Counted from the first letter of the stretch, positions 35,885 through 46,127 are shown. The stretch: DNA of 64,000 nt from Bythopirellula goksoeyrii (GCF_008065115.1 NZ_CP042913.1:257211-321210), one strand, 5' to 3'. Translations and numbers: made by a program. Notes: generated by a model not told the origin, from the letters alone.

Positions 35885-36109
35885 ATGCGACCGTGGGATC
35901 TCGATACTAGTTCGGCGCAGATTCGTCGCGCGATGGAGGATCTCCAACGTGCCTGGCAAGAAGTCAGCGAATCGTGGAACGACGGCGTGAGTCAAAAGTT
36001 CTGTGAGCAACACTTGGAACCTCTGATTCCAGTAGTAAAACAAACATTGGATTCCATTTCGCGAATGCAGCAGCTGACAAGCAAAATGCAACGCGAATGC
36101 GAAAGTTAA
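35885..36109 (+). CDS. second WXG100-like small helical protein
   Basis: The 74-residue protein has S30-W31-N32-D33-G34 between two helices, and K-F-x-E eight residues on, matching the 90-residue neighbour ('SWNDGVSQKFCEQ' against 'SWRDQEHRKFAEE'). It is shorter than the usual 95-100 residues of WXG100 proteins. Its start follows the preceding stop by two bases and its end overlaps the FtsK-like gene by 13 bases, so expression of the run is tightly linked. Confidence 0.7.
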   Translation: MRPWDLDTSSAQIRRAMEDLQRAWQEVSESWNDGVSQKFCEQHLEPLIPVVKQTLDSISRMQQLTSKMQRECES

Positions 36110-39100
36110 CGGGGCGCCTAAGCGTCGCACATGTGACCAAACAACGTCTTTCAACTCGACGCCAATTGGAACTGATGCAACAACTGCAACAGTTGGCGAA
36201 TACGCGCGCTGCGGAAGAAGCTCGCTTGGCTGCATCTCTTTCAGAAATCCTTGCTGCAGCCGAAAAAGACCACACTCTCAATGCTAATCGGTTGACCAAG
36301 ACTTTTACAGAGCGTCGCCGGGATCTTGAAAACGAGTTTTCTAATGCGAAACTCGCAGTTGGACAGCAGTATCGCGAAACGAAAGCAGAACTTACTAGCA
36401 AGTCTGAATCAGAGATCAATCGAATCGAAGTCGACTACAAACAGCTACTGCTTGGGATTGAAAGAACCCACAAGGAAAAACAATGGGAAGCCATGGCTGT
36501 GTTCGACGCCTCCAAGGACAAGCCTCAACAGTTGCTTGATCAGGCAGGCAAACGCATCCAGTCACGTAAGTCTCAAGTTGATTCTCTCTTAAGAGATGCT
36601 GATACCCTGCTCACTATGCGGAGACTCGACAAACATATCCGCGAGGTGGAAGAGAATACACTAGACTCTTCAGTTGAAACGGTGCCGGTTGGCGGAGGGG
36701 AAGATCGGCAGCAGGCAACTCTCGCTGAACTGCATCGTGCAGTACTCGCCCTACAAGCTCAGAAGTTACCCTCTCTACTTTTTGAAGAGAACCGATTTAT
36801 TATTTGGGGCTTGCTGGCTACCCTTATACTATTTGTTCCTGCATTGATAGTTTCGAGTTCGCTGTTGATTAGTGCCCTTGTGGCTCCTGTCTTGGGAGCC
36901 CTTGCCACTGGGGTTCTCTATCTCATCTTGGGGCCACGGGCAAAGCGTGCCACACTTGATGAATACGATCGTATCCATTCTTTGGTTACGGACTCACGCC
37001 GACATGAAATCCAGGCACGCCAAGAAGCTCAATTACTCAGTCGTCAAGAAGCCGATGCGATTACAACTCGGAAACAAGAAGGATTAGACGCTGCCCAGGT
37101 GGCTCGTCAGCAGGCAGTTGCAGAAGGTGAGGCCAGAAAACAAAAGTTACTCGTAGAGTCACAAAGCCGTTTCAAGGGAAAGCTGGCTGAACTGGAGGCG
37201 CAATTCCAGTCTACACAGGCTGCGGCAATGGAAAAGTATCCGCCACTTCTGGACCAATTGGCGGAGGAGCGACAGATCGCCTGGCAAGAGAACGAAGCGT
37301 CGTTTGAAAAGCGCACTTCAGATGCCCAAAGTGAACATGATTCCTCCTGGCAAGCAATGGCCGATCAGTGGTTCACTGGTTTCCAGCAAATCGCCGACGA
37401 GCTTGATCAGATGCAGGCGAGTTGCGACCAGTTCTTTCCTAATTGGTCAACTATCGATTGGGAGGATTGGCAACGCCCCGACCGCTTGCCACCCGTTATT
37501 TCGTTCGGCAAGTGCCTGCTCCCATTGCAAGCAGTCAAGAATGGCTTATCGGAAGATGCCCGGCTGGTTCCTGAACGAACTGAGCTCAACCTCCCCGCCT
37601 GGATGTCGTTTGCGGAAAGCCCTCGACTGATGATCACTGCCGATGGGGCAGGGCGGCGAGTCGCGGTCGAAGCATTGCAGTTATTGATGCTTCGCTTTCT
37701 CACGGCAGCACCTGCAGGCAAACTACGGTTTACGATTTGCGATCCGGCCGGGCTGGGAGAAAACTTTGCAACCTTTATGCATTTGGCTGACTATGACGAG
37801 CAACTCGTCGGCAAGCGCATCTTAACTGATTCTCGCCAGATCGATGAGCGACTCTCCCTGTTGTCAGATCACATGGAAAAGGTGTTCCAGAAATACTTGC
37901 GGAACGAGTTCGAATCGATCCACGAATACAACGCTCATGCAGGGGAGGTCGCTGAACCGTTTCATGTGATCGTCGTGGCCAATTTTCCGGCAGGGTTGAG
38001 CGATGCTTCGATCCGCAAACTGAAAACGATAGCCGCCACGGGGCCTCGCTGCGGCGTCTACACAATTCTGAGTGCCGATTCGTCACTTAAGCTCCCGGCG
38101 GACATTTCCATGGAGGAAATGCTCGCTGACGCGGTTCACCTTGATTGGGTGGATGACCGCCTGCGATGGCGGTATCCTTTGTTTGAGAAACTCACTCTTG
38201 AGTTGGACAAGCTTCCGCCGAAAGAGAAACTCAACGAGATTCTTCGGCACGCCGGTGAAGAGTCCCATACCGCCAGTCGAGTCGAAGTTCCTTTCGAGGT
38301 AGTCGCTCCCAGCCCTGAGCAAGTCTGGGTGGGCAACGCTGCCCAAGAACTGGTGGTTCCCATCGGCCGAGCAGGCGCCAACGAGCTGCAATCATTGCGG
38401 CTTGGAAAAGGGACGGCTCAACATGCCCTGATTTCTGGCAAGACAGGTTCTGGCAAAAGTACTTTGTTGCATGCCCTGGTGACCAATTTGGCGCTGCATT
38501 ACAGTCCACGGGAAGTAGAGTTCTACTTGGTCGACTTTAAGAAGGGCGTCGAGTTCAAGACGTACGCAACACACGAATTACCTCATGCCAGGGTAATCGC
38601 GATCGAAAGTGAGCGGGAATTTGGGGTCAGCGTTCTCGAACGACTTGACGACGAATTGCGAAGTCGAGGAGAACGCTTTCGCGAACTCGGCGTGCAAGAC
38701 CTAGCAGGTTTCCGCCGTGAGTCGGGGGAAGACCTCTCGCGGCTCTTATTGGTGATTGACGAGTTTCAGGAGTTGTTTGTTTCCGATGACAAGCTTGCAC
38801 AGGATGCCGCTTTGCTGCTGGACCGTCTCGTACGGCAGGGGCGAGCCTTTGGAATCCATGTTCTGCTCGGCTCACAAACCTTGGCGGGGGCATACTCCCT
38901 GGCGCGTAGCACGATCGGCCAGATGGCGGTCCGCATCGCCCTGGAGTGCAGCGAAGCCGATGCACACTTGATACTCAGCGACGACAACTCTGCGGCTCGA
39001 CTCTTGAGCCGTCCAGGTGAGGCGATCTACAACGACCAAAACGGCATGGTCGAAGGAAACCATTTGTTCCAGGTGGTGTGGCTGGCAGACAGCCAACGTC

Positions 39101-40047
39101 AACAGTACCTGGCCGATATACGTCAACGACAACTCGACGCAGGAATCGCAACCGTACCGGCAATCGTATTTGAAGGAAATGTCCCAGCCAATCCGCTGTC
39201 GAACGAGCAATTGGTCGACTTGATAACCTCCGATTCCGATGGGCCCGTTGTGGAGCCTAAGATTTGGCTGGGATCCGCTGTGAGAATTGAACCCCCCACT
39301 CAGTTGACATTCCGTCGGCAAGGTGGCAATCACCTCTTGATCGTCGGGCAAGATGAACCGTTGGCACTCGGTATTCTTTCCACGGCTGTAGCGACATTGG
39401 CGTCCCAACAACAGGGAGATGAATCAAAGATCACCATTTTAGATGGCATGCGGAGCGAATCTCTTGATCGGGGCGCTTGGCAAAAAGTAATTGACGCGAT
39501 GCCCGATCGAGTTCGTATTTGTCCCGTCCGCGAGACGTCTCATGTGATTTCGCAATTAGCCGATGAAGTATCTCGGCGGAACTCAGACCCCGTTCAGGAA
39601 TACGAGCCTCAGTTTTTAGTGATCTACGACCTGGCCCAATTCCGAGACCTGCGCGTGACCGAAGAAGAGTTCACCTTTGCGGTCAGCTCGTCGAACAACG
39701 GCAAACCGCCGGCAACGGATAAACAATTTCGTGAAATCTTGCGAGAAGGGCCTGCCGTTGGAATCCACCTCTTGATTTGGTGCGATTCGCACAACAGCCT
39801 TGCTCGGATTCTCGACCGGATTGCCTTACGGGAAGTGGACTATCGAGTCGCTCTACAGATGAGTCCTGTCGATTCAACGAGCCTAATCGATTCGCCAGCC
39901 GCAGGACGCTTGGGCGAACATCGTGCCATATTCTATCGCGACGACTTAGGCACGAGTGTCAAATTCCGGCCCTATGGCAGACCTAGCGACGAGTGGCTCG
40001 CTTGGCTTGCCGAGCAATCTGCGGTACGCAGAGTAGGGCGACCCTAA
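36097..40047 (+). CDS. membrane-anchored FtsK/SpoIIIE-type ATPase (EccC-like, divergent)
   Basis: The 1316-residue protein starts with about 220 residues of coiled coil, two transmembrane segments (about 233-279, 'LLATLILFVPALIVSSSLLI' then 'VAPVLGALATGVLYLILG'), more coiled coil to about 430, then three ATPase-like regions. The first (about 500-690) lacks a Walker motif. The second has Walker A GKTGSGKST (781-789) and Walker B LLLVIDEF (Asp888, Glu889). The third (about 1070-1310) has 'LLIVGQDEPLALG' without GK[S/T]. One competent ATPase of three, the membrane anchor and the WXG100-like neighbours recall EccC/EssC of type VII secretion; the long coiled coils are unlike them. A role in protein export or in a related DNA-moving task is inference. 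Confidence 0.85.
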   Translation: MRKLTGRLSVAHVTKQRLSTRRQLELMQQLQQLANTRAAEEARLAASLSEILAAAEKDHTLNANRLTKTFTERRRDLENEFSNAKLAVGQQYRETKAELTSKSESEINRIEVDYKQLLLGIERTHKEKQWEAMAVFDASKDKPQQLLDQAGKRIQSRKSQVDSLLRDADTLLTMRRLDKHIREVEENTLDSSVETVPVGGGEDRQQATLAELHRAVLALQAQKLPSLLFEENRFIIWGLLATLILFVPALIVSSSLLISALVAPVLGALATGVLYLILGPRAKRATLDEYDRIHSLVTDSRRHEIQARQEAQLLSRQEADAITTRKQEGLDAAQVARQQAVAEGEARKQKLLVESQSRFKGKLAELEAQFQSTQAAAMEKYPPLLDQLAEERQIAWQENEASFEKRTSDAQSEHDSSWQAMADQWFTGFQQIADELDQMQASCDQFFPNWSTIDWEDWQRPDRLPPVISFGKCLLPLQAVKNGLSEDARLVPERTELNLPAWMSFAESPRLMITADGAGRRVAVEALQLLMLRFLTAAPAGKLRFTICDPAGLGENFATFMHLADYDEQLVGKRILTDSRQIDERLSLLSDHMEKVFQKYLRNEFESIHEYNAHAGEVAEPFHVIVVANFPAGLSDASIRKLKTIAATGPRCGVYTILSADSSLKLPADISMEEMLADAVHLDWVDDRLRWRYPLFEKLTLELDKLPPKEKLNEILRHAGEESHTASRVEVPFEVVAPSPEQVWVGNAAQELVVPIGRAGANELQSLRLGKGTAQHALISGKTGSGKSTLLHALVTNLALHYSPREVEFYLVDFKKGVEFKTYATHELPHARVIAIESEREFGVSVLERLDDELRSRGERFRELGVQDLAGFRRESGEDLSRLLLVIDEFQELFVSDDKLAQDAALLLDRLVRQGRAFGIHVLLGSQTLAGAYSLARSTIGQMAVRIALECSEADAHLILSDDNSAARLLSRPGEAIYNDQNGMVEGNHLFQVVWLADSQRQQYLADIRQRQLDAGIATVPAIVFEGNVPANPLSNEQLVDLITSDSDGPVVEPKIWLGSAVRIEPPTQLTFRRQGGNHLLIVGQDEPLALGILSTAVATLASQQQGDESKITILDGMRSESLDRGAWQKVIDAMPDRVRICPVRETSHVISQLADEVSRRNSDPVQEYEPQFLVIYDLAQFRDLRVTEEEFTFAVSSSNNGKPPATDKQFREILREGPAVGIHLLIWCDSHNSLARILDRIALREVDYRVALQMSPVDSTSLIDSPAAGRLGEHRAIFYRDDLGTSVKFRPYGRPSDEWLAWLAEQSAVRRVGRP

Positions 40048-40154
40048 GACAATTCTTTCCGATAGATATCGACCCTTGGAATCGGCCTCCTATAATGTTC
40101 TGTTAAAGGTGCGATTGAATCGCAAGACTTAGACCTATTCCAAGGAATCTCTTC

Positions 40155-41285
40155 ATGAATCTTTCCGACCAACCGGACCACACGCGTCGCCGTTTCATGC
40201 AAACGACTCTCGCTGGTGCTGCCACAACATTGGCTTTGCCAACAATCGTCACCGCTCGCAAGACCAACTCCAACGCGATCGTCGGCAGCGGTGAATATCA
40301 ATATGAAGTGCAGCACCAGTTCCCGCAGCTTCCAGAGAAGTATCATTGGCAAACAACACACAACGTCGCCTTTGATAGCGATGGTAACTTGTACGTGATT
40401 CATGAGGGGAAATTGAATATCCCTGACCATCCCACGATATTTGTCTTTGATCAAACGGGGAAATTTATTCGTGCATTTGGTGAAGAATTCGTCGGCGGGG
40501 GACATGGATTGGAAATTCGCAATGAGGATGGCGAAGATTTTCTGTATGTCTGTGCATACCAACAGCAAAGGTCCATTGCCAAGCTTAATACCAAAGGAGA
40601 GCAAGTGTGGCGCAAAGGGGCACCCATGGAGAGTGGCGTCTATGTGGAAGGGGAGGACAAGTTCCCTCGCGCAAATGACGACAATCCCTGGGGTCGCGAT
40701 CGCTTCATACCTACCAACATCGCCTTTCTCCCTGATCGAGGTTTCTTGCTGAGCGATGGCTACGGCGCCTACCGAGTTCATCTCTACGACAGTGAAGCTA
40801 ATTGGGTAAGTACTTTTGGTGAGCCAGGAAAATCTGAATCAAAAAAAGATGGCACGTTCAAATTGCCACACGGCATCTGGATCGATAATCGTGGTGACGA
40901 ACCATTGGTTGTGGTAGCTGACCGCGAGTTTGATCGCCTGCAGTGGTTTACTCTCGACGGTGAACATCGACAGACACTCGACGGTTTCTTGTGGCCGGCG
41001 AATGTCGATACCTATGGAGACGTCATGCTAGTTCCCGAATTGGTAGCACGCGTGACGCTTCTGGATAAAGACAACAGGGTAATCGCGCATCTAGGAACTG
41101 ATACCGAGCGAATTCAGCAAAACAACCGCGAGACAGGCGGATTCAACATTCGCGCCGATGAATCGCAGTGGCTTCCGGGCAAGTTTGTTCACCCTCACGA
41201 CGCCTGTTTCGACAGCGAGGGGAATATTTTCGTCGCCGAATGGGTTGCCACAGGTCGAGTGAGCAAATTGCGACGATTAGGTTAG
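40155..41285 (+). CDS. Tat-exported NHL/six-bladed beta-propeller protein
   Basis: The 376-residue product has a twin-arginine signal ('TRRRFMQTTLAGAATTLALP'), so it is exported folded, usually because it carries a cofactor or has a complex fold. The rest is a beta-propeller with NHL-type blades ('NVAFDSDGNLYVIHEGKLNI', 'FDQTGKFIRAFGEEFVGGGH', 'LPHGIWIDNRG', 'VHPHDACFDSEGNIFVAEWV'). NHL-type proteins of planctomycetes bind sugars, peptides or serve as lyases; the function here is unknown. It is followed by two hairpins and eno. Confidence 0.82.
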   Translation: MNLSDQPDHTRRRFMQTTLAGAATTLALPTIVTARKTNSNAIVGSGEYQYEVQHQFPQLPEKYHWQTTHNVAFDSDGNLYVIHEGKLNIPDHPTIFVFDQTGKFIRAFGEEFVGGGHGLEIRNEDGEDFLYVCAYQQQRSIAKLNTKGEQVWRKGAPMESGVYVEGEDKFPRANDDNPWGRDRFIPTNIAFLPDRGFLLSDGYGAYRVHLYDSEANWVSTFGEPGKSESKKDGTFKLPHGIWIDNRGDEPLVVVADREFDRLQWFTLDGEHRQTLDGFLWPANVDTYGDVMLVPELVARVTLLDKDNRVIAHLGTDTERIQQNNRETGGFNIRADESQWLPGKFVHPHDACFDSEGNIFVAEWVATGRVSKLRRLG

Positions 41286-41307
41286 GCATTCCGATGTGCA
41301 TCTCAAC

Positions 41308-41330
41308 GCCGGGGATTGCAATCCCCCGGC
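41308..41330. repeat. palindromic hairpin GGGGATTGCAATCCCC
   Basis: GGGGATTGCAATCCCC is a perfect 16-base palindrome inside a longer stem closed by GCC/GGC. It lies just after the beta-propeller gene and before a second hairpin; either could terminate transcription. No T-run. Confidence 0.5.
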
Positions 41331-41336
41331 TTAATC

Positions 41337-41358
41337 CCGGACCAAAGTGTTGGTCCGG
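41337..41358. repeat. CCGGACC repeat hairpin, copy 2
   Basis: CCGGACCAA (41337-41345), loop AGTG, TTGGTCCGG (41350-41358): a perfect 9-bp stem. TCCCGGACC and GGTCCGGCT are identical to copy 1 at 34688-34708; the top of the stem differs by compensating changes, which points to a conserved structure rather than mere sequence repetition. Confidence 0.6.
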
Positions 41359-41471
41359 CTGGGAGGGAGTTTTCCGCACCGCCTCGACAGCCAGCGCTCG
41401 TGCTATAAAATGGGCCATTCCCAAAGACTACGACCCAACAGTAACAACTCAAATACCCATATCAGGAGTAA

Positions 41472-42755
<1,284 letters not shown>

Positions 42756-42776
42756 TGAGGCACAAGAATAAGATCA

Positions 42777-42794
42777 GTCCCACTGAAGTGGGAC
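42777..42794 (+). terminator. hairpin after eno
   Basis: GTCCCACT and AGTGGGAC pair around a GA turn just 21 bases after the eno stop. The stem is perfect but the loop is tiny and there is no T-run, so termination is only a guess. Confidence 0.35.
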
Positions 42795-42801
42795 CACCGT
42801 C

Positions 42802-43149
42802 ATGACATCCCCCCCACCCATCACTGACTCGCCCTGGCTCTGGTTTGCCATATTCCCAGCGGTGGGACTGGTGGCGATCTTGGCTACCGGCGGGAAATTC
42901 GGCGATCGTCAAGCGAACATTGAGCGTCAGGGGCAGGCCCGGACGGCGGTGGCAGAGGGGTCGCTTGAGATCGACGAGGATGCTGGCGGTCAGAAAATTG
43001 TTAAGCGAGTACCGCATTACTCCCAACCGGGTGATACACAGGTCAAACTCTGGCCTCTCGCTGTTACGCTGGCGGTAATCACCTTGGGTTCGCTGGGGAT
43101 GCTGGTGCGAGAACGGTGGAGGATGCACTCCCCTGAGGGTCGCGGCTAG
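42802..43149 (+). CDS. small membrane protein, unknown
   Basis: The 115-residue protein has two transmembrane segments ('WLWFAIFPAVGLVAILA' and 'WPLAVTLAVITLGSLGMLV') with a polar middle of about 50 residues that would be on one side of the membrane. No family recognised. The next gene, encoding another membrane-anchored protein, starts 13 bases later and probably shares its transcript. Confidence 0.7.
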   Translation: MTSPPPITDSPWLWFAIFPAVGLVAILATGGKFGDRQANIERQGQARTAVAEGSLEIDEDAGGQKIVKRVPHYSQPGDTQVKLWPLAVTLAVITLGSLGMLVRERWRMHSPEGRG

Positions 43150-43162
43150 ACGATAGCAAGAC

Positions 43163-43732
43163 ATGAATCTACTGCTTGAGAATCCGCTGCCGATTTGGGC
43201 TGCTGGGGTTGTACTCACCACTTTGTGCTTGGTGTTGGTGCTTGCACGGCGGTCTCTTGCATCAATTCTTGTGTTGGGGGCCGTGATTGCTCTTACGTTA
43301 GTTTTGGTACTTGCCGAGAGAATGGTCGTCACTGATCGTGAGCAAGTCGAAGCGACCCTGTCGCAATTGACCGACGCGATTGAGGCCAACGATCTCACCG
43401 CCGTACTTGCACTCATGGATCCCACCGCAACCAACGTTCGAACTGATGCCGAAAAACTGATGCCTCAAGTGAAAGTGAGGGACGCCGGAGCAACCACAGT
43501 TCGGGTCGAACTCGACGAAACTTCCGTACCACTACGAGCAACCTCATTTTTCCGAGGGCGGGTCGACGGCGTTCACTCTCGCTCGGGTGCCCGACTTTTT
43601 TTCTTCGATCAAGTGGAAATTGACTGGCAGAAAACCGGTGACCGCTGGTTGATCGTCAACTATCGAGTTTATCAGCGAGGTCAACCGATTGATGCGGTGA
43701 AAAGCGTGCGAGGGAACCGGCCCGTCCGGTAA
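43163..43732 (+). CDS. membrane-anchored protein with NTF2-like domain
   Basis: The 189-residue protein has two N-terminal transmembrane segments ('LPIWAAGVVLTTLCLVLVLA' and 'ASILVLGAVIALTLVLVLAE') and then about 115 residues with an NTF2-like pattern: 'VEATLSQLTDAIEANDLTAV', 'LFFFDQVEIDWQKTGDRWLI'. Such domains often bind small molecules or act as assembly modules. Convergent with the Gly-rich gene, which ends one base away. Function unknown. Confidence 0.7.
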   Translation: MNLLLENPLPIWAAGVVLTTLCLVLVLARRSLASILVLGAVIALTLVLVLAERMVVTDREQVEATLSQLTDAIEANDLTAVLALMDPTATNVRTDAEKLMPQVKVRDAGATTVRVELDETSVPLRATSFFRGRVDGVHSRSGARLFFFDQVEIDWQKTGDRWLIVNYRVYQRGQPIDAVKSVRGNRPVR

Positions 43733-43733
43733 C

Positions 43734-44495
43734 CTATGACTTGGGGCCATAGGGCGGACGGGGCCTGTGATGCTCTTTCTGAAATCCTGCCTTAGGGATC
43801 GGACGGAAAAATTCCTGGTTCGGCTCGCGACGCCAGGCGCCATCGTGATATCCATCAGCGGCATCGGGATCAAGCCGGCGTGGGTCGGGGCCTGCAGAAC
43901 CGTAGCCGTAGCTGGGTGACGTGAATCCGGGACCAGGGATACCACCTGGATAGCCACCGCCATAACCCGGATAGCCACCACCTCCGTAGCCGGGGCCGTA
44001 GCCACCATAGTCAGGTCCATAGCCCCCGCCACCATAGGGACCGAAGCCTGGAAATCCGCCTATAGCACCGAAAAAGTTGCCACCTCCGACGGTCGCTCCG
44101 CGCCAGGCATCGTGTACACGTTCCCATTCCGCATCAATTCCACCACGGCCATTGCCGTAGTTGGTCACGACGAAGTTGGCACTCGATGATCCATCGGCCC
44201 CACGCAATACGGTCCGCGTACGGCTGTACCCGCTGGTCACGTTCCGTTGGTCTGGCAAAGGCTCTACGGGAGAAATCTGGTCATACTGTGCCACGCGAGC
44301 ACCGGTGGCCGGATCATGTGTGTAGCGACTAGGAGCGAAAACCCAACTATCGGCCTGGGGCACATATGGTGTTGCCGTGGCTAATGTGTAGCAGCTTGGG
44401 CACTCAGCACCGCGCGAGCGTGACGAGAGAAATACTGCTAAAAGAGCAAAGGCGAAAAGGAGTCGCCATACGAATGGAGGAATGCGATTGGTCAT
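43734..44495 (-). CDS. secreted Gly/Tyr/Pro-rich protein
   Basis: The 253-residue product has a signal peptide ('LLFAFALLAVFLSSRSRGAE') then 'CPSCYTLATATPYV'. Residues about 150-210 are built of repeats such as G-G-Y-G-P-x-Y-G-G-Y and G-Y-P-G-G, a low-complexity, flexible and probably self-associating region. The rest is unlike known domains. Proteins of this kind occur in planctomycete envelopes. Function not known. Confidence 0.7.
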   Translation of the reverse strand: MTNRIPPFVWRLLFAFALLAVFLSSRSRGAECPSCYTLATATPYVPQADSWVFAPSRYTHDPATGARVAQYDQISPVEPLPDQRNVTSGYSRTRTVLRGADGSSSANFVVTNYGNGRGGIDAEWERVHDAWRGATVGGGNFFGAIGGFPGFGPYGGGGYGPDYGGYGPGYGGGGYPGYGGGYPGGIPGPGFTSPSYGYGSAGPDPRRLDPDAADGYHDGAWRREPNQEFFRPIPKAGFQKEHHRPRPPYGPKS

Positions 44496-44620
44496 GATGT
44501 AGATCTTTGAGGAGGGAGGGAATCAGGGAGGAGTGAGGAATGTTATGGTTCTCAGAAGCGTGTCGCTTTGCGACACACGGAAACCAAATGCAACTTCTAT
44601 TCCGTTGACTTATGTTGAGA

Positions 44621-45106
44621 TTATGCACCATCAGGTCGGTAAATCTTGAGCGTATGATCTGCAGGATCGTAAATGTACTCAACGCCCGGATCGAGTTCCG
44701 GAAGTGTCAGGTTATTGAACTCAACAATCTTCTTCATAAATTCATCATGCGACTTGGGATACTCGCCATGTTCCCCCCAATAGAGATCCAATGCGTGAAC
44801 AATATTTAGGCGCAGATTCTCATATTCGACGTAGAATCGAGTGCCTCCAATGGCGGAGGCAACCTGACCTGCAGCACGAGACTTCTTGCCTTTGACAGGA
44901 TCTTTGGCAGTAAACGGACGAGGCGTCGAAGTAACTGGTGGCGGCTCATCGGGGCCGGTCGGCTGGACAACTTCTTCACTAGGTGCTTCGGCCACGGTAG
45001 CGGGTTGGGCTGCTGGTGTACTTGTTTGATGGGTTTCGATTTCGGGGACTTCGCAACCAGTGAAAAAAATGAGCAGTGCGAAGAGAGATAGGTGCTTTGA
45101 TTCCAT
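44621..45106 (-). CDS. lipoprotein, unknown
   Basis: The 161-residue product has a signal peptide ending in a lipobox, 'LFALLIFFTGC', so it should be lipid-anchored. A Pro/Thr-rich linker follows (about residues 25-75), then an 85-residue folded part ('FYVEYENLRLNIVHALDLYW', 'YPKSHDEFMKKIVEFNNLTL', 'EYIYDPADHTLKIYRP') that resembles the C-terminal part of type II secretion-like pseudopilin proteins only loosely. ATG 45106 is chosen because it begins the signal peptide. Confidence 0.75.
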   Translation of the reverse strand: MESKHLSLFALLIFFTGCEVPEIETHQTSTPAAQPATVAEAPSEEVVQPTGPDEPPPVTSTPRPFTAKDPVKGKKSRAAGQVASAIGGTRFYVEYENLRLNIVHALDLYWGEHGEYPKSHDEFMKKIVEFNNLTLPELDPGVEYIYDPADHTLKIYRPDGA

Positions 45107-45135
45107 GGTCGGAGTCCATCCAGCATTTAGGTGTG

Positions 45136-45909
45136 TTATGTATTTCCACAGTTCCCCAATTTCCATTCTCGCATTTCTGCGATCTTCGATCTCAGGGTCA
45201 TGTCAAAATTCAAGGGGGTGAGGGTAATATTTCCTGCTCGCAGGGCTGACAGGTCGGTTTCTTCGTGACTCGGGGGATCAGGCTGTAGGCCGTTGGCCCA
45301 ATAGTAGGGGCGGCCACGAGGGTCGATCTTTTTGCGAAAATCTTCACCCCAGGGGGCCGTTGCCATCGGCACGACTTTCACCTCTGCAGGATTATTGAGT
45401 GCCGCCATGGGGATGTTCAGGTTATACAAATGGTGTGTTGCATTTTCTTTCGTGAGCATTTGTTCAATTACACCCACGGCCAGTTCCGCGGCGACGTCGT
45501 AGCGGGCTGCCTCGTGAAACTCGAGTGACACCGCTACGCTGGTCATTCCAAAAAATGCGCCTTCGATGGCTGCTGCCACCGTACCGGAATACAGCACATT
45601 GATGCCGGCATTCATGCCGCTGTTGATGCCACTCACCACCAAATCAGGTTTCTCAGGCAGCAGGGCACAAATAGCTAGTTTTACGCAGTCTGCAGGGCTA
45701 CCTTCCACCGCCCAGCCACGGCGACGACGATTGTCGTCGAACGCCTCCCGGGCCATCAGGGGCTTCAGGTAGGTGATCGAGTGGCCTACGCCACTTTGCT
45801 CGGTGAGCGGTGCGGCGACGGTTACATCCCCTAACTGCTGCAACTGGCGTTCCAGGGCAGCCAGACCGGGGGCGTAAATGCCGTCGTCGTTCGTAAGAAG
45901 TATTTTCAT
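45136..45909 (-). CDS. surE: 5'-nucleotidase SurE
   Basis: The 257-residue enzyme begins 'MKILLTNDDGIYAPGLAALE', with the metal-binding Asp8-Asp9, and has 'SGVGHSITYLKPL', 'GSPADCVKLAI', 'DLVVSGINSGMNAGINVLYS' with the ligand Asn. It hydrolyses nucleoside monophosphates, using a divalent metal. ATG 45909 is the family start. A TTGAAT-18-TATGAT promoter lies upstream. Divergent from guaA. Confidence 0.94.
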   Translation of the reverse strand: MKILLTNDDGIYAPGLAALERQLQQLGDVTVAAPLTEQSGVGHSITYLKPLMAREAFDDNRRRRGWAVEGSPADCVKLAICALLPEKPDLVVSGINSGMNAGINVLYSGTVAAAIEGAFFGMTSVAVSLEFHEAARYDVAAELAVGVIEQMLTKENATHHLYNLNIPMAALNNPAEVKVVPMATAPWGEDFRKKIDPRGRPYYWANGLQPDPPSHEETDLSALRAGNITLTPLNFDMTLRSKIAEMREWKLGNCGNT

Positions 45910-45960
45910 GCCGTAACTGTCCGTCTGGCAGGGATTTGCGTCGTTTGCTCTCTTTTCTCT

Positions 45961-45990
45961 ATCATAACGCTTTGGGGTGCGAAAATTCAA
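45961..45990 (-). promoter_or_regulatory. candidate sigma70 promoter for surE
   Basis: On the minus strand TTGAAT (45990-45985), 18 bases, TATGAT (45966-45961). The start point would lie about 45 bases before ATG 45909. Confidence 0.5.
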
Positions 45991-46046
45991 CTTCGTGAGG
46001 CGAAAAGGCAACAAAGAATGCGTTAATCTGGGTACCGTCCGATGCG

Positions 46047-46074
46047 TTGCGTCACGGCTGACGGCCCTTATAAT
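46047..46074 (+). promoter_or_regulatory. candidate sigma70 promoter for guaA
   Basis: TTGCGT (46047-46052), 16 bases, TATAAT (46069-46074), 53 bases before ATG 46128. A perfect -10 box. The -35 part lies inside a sequence related to the palindrome at 51608-51624. Confidence 0.55.
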
Positions 46075-46127
46075 GGCGAGTTTCACTTCAGTTGAAGGAC
46101 GTGGTCGGGGACGACCCGACTCGCAAG

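Noticed and set aside
34963-40047. Complete type VII secretion locus
   Set aside because: No EccB, EccD, EccE, EsaA, EssA, EssB or mycosin gene is present nearby; only ATPase and WXG100-like proteins can be supported.
40044-40781. 245-residue minus-strand open frame
   Set aside because: It lies opposite the beta-propeller gene, whose codon use, Tat signal and NHL motifs are convincing; the minus frame has no family features.
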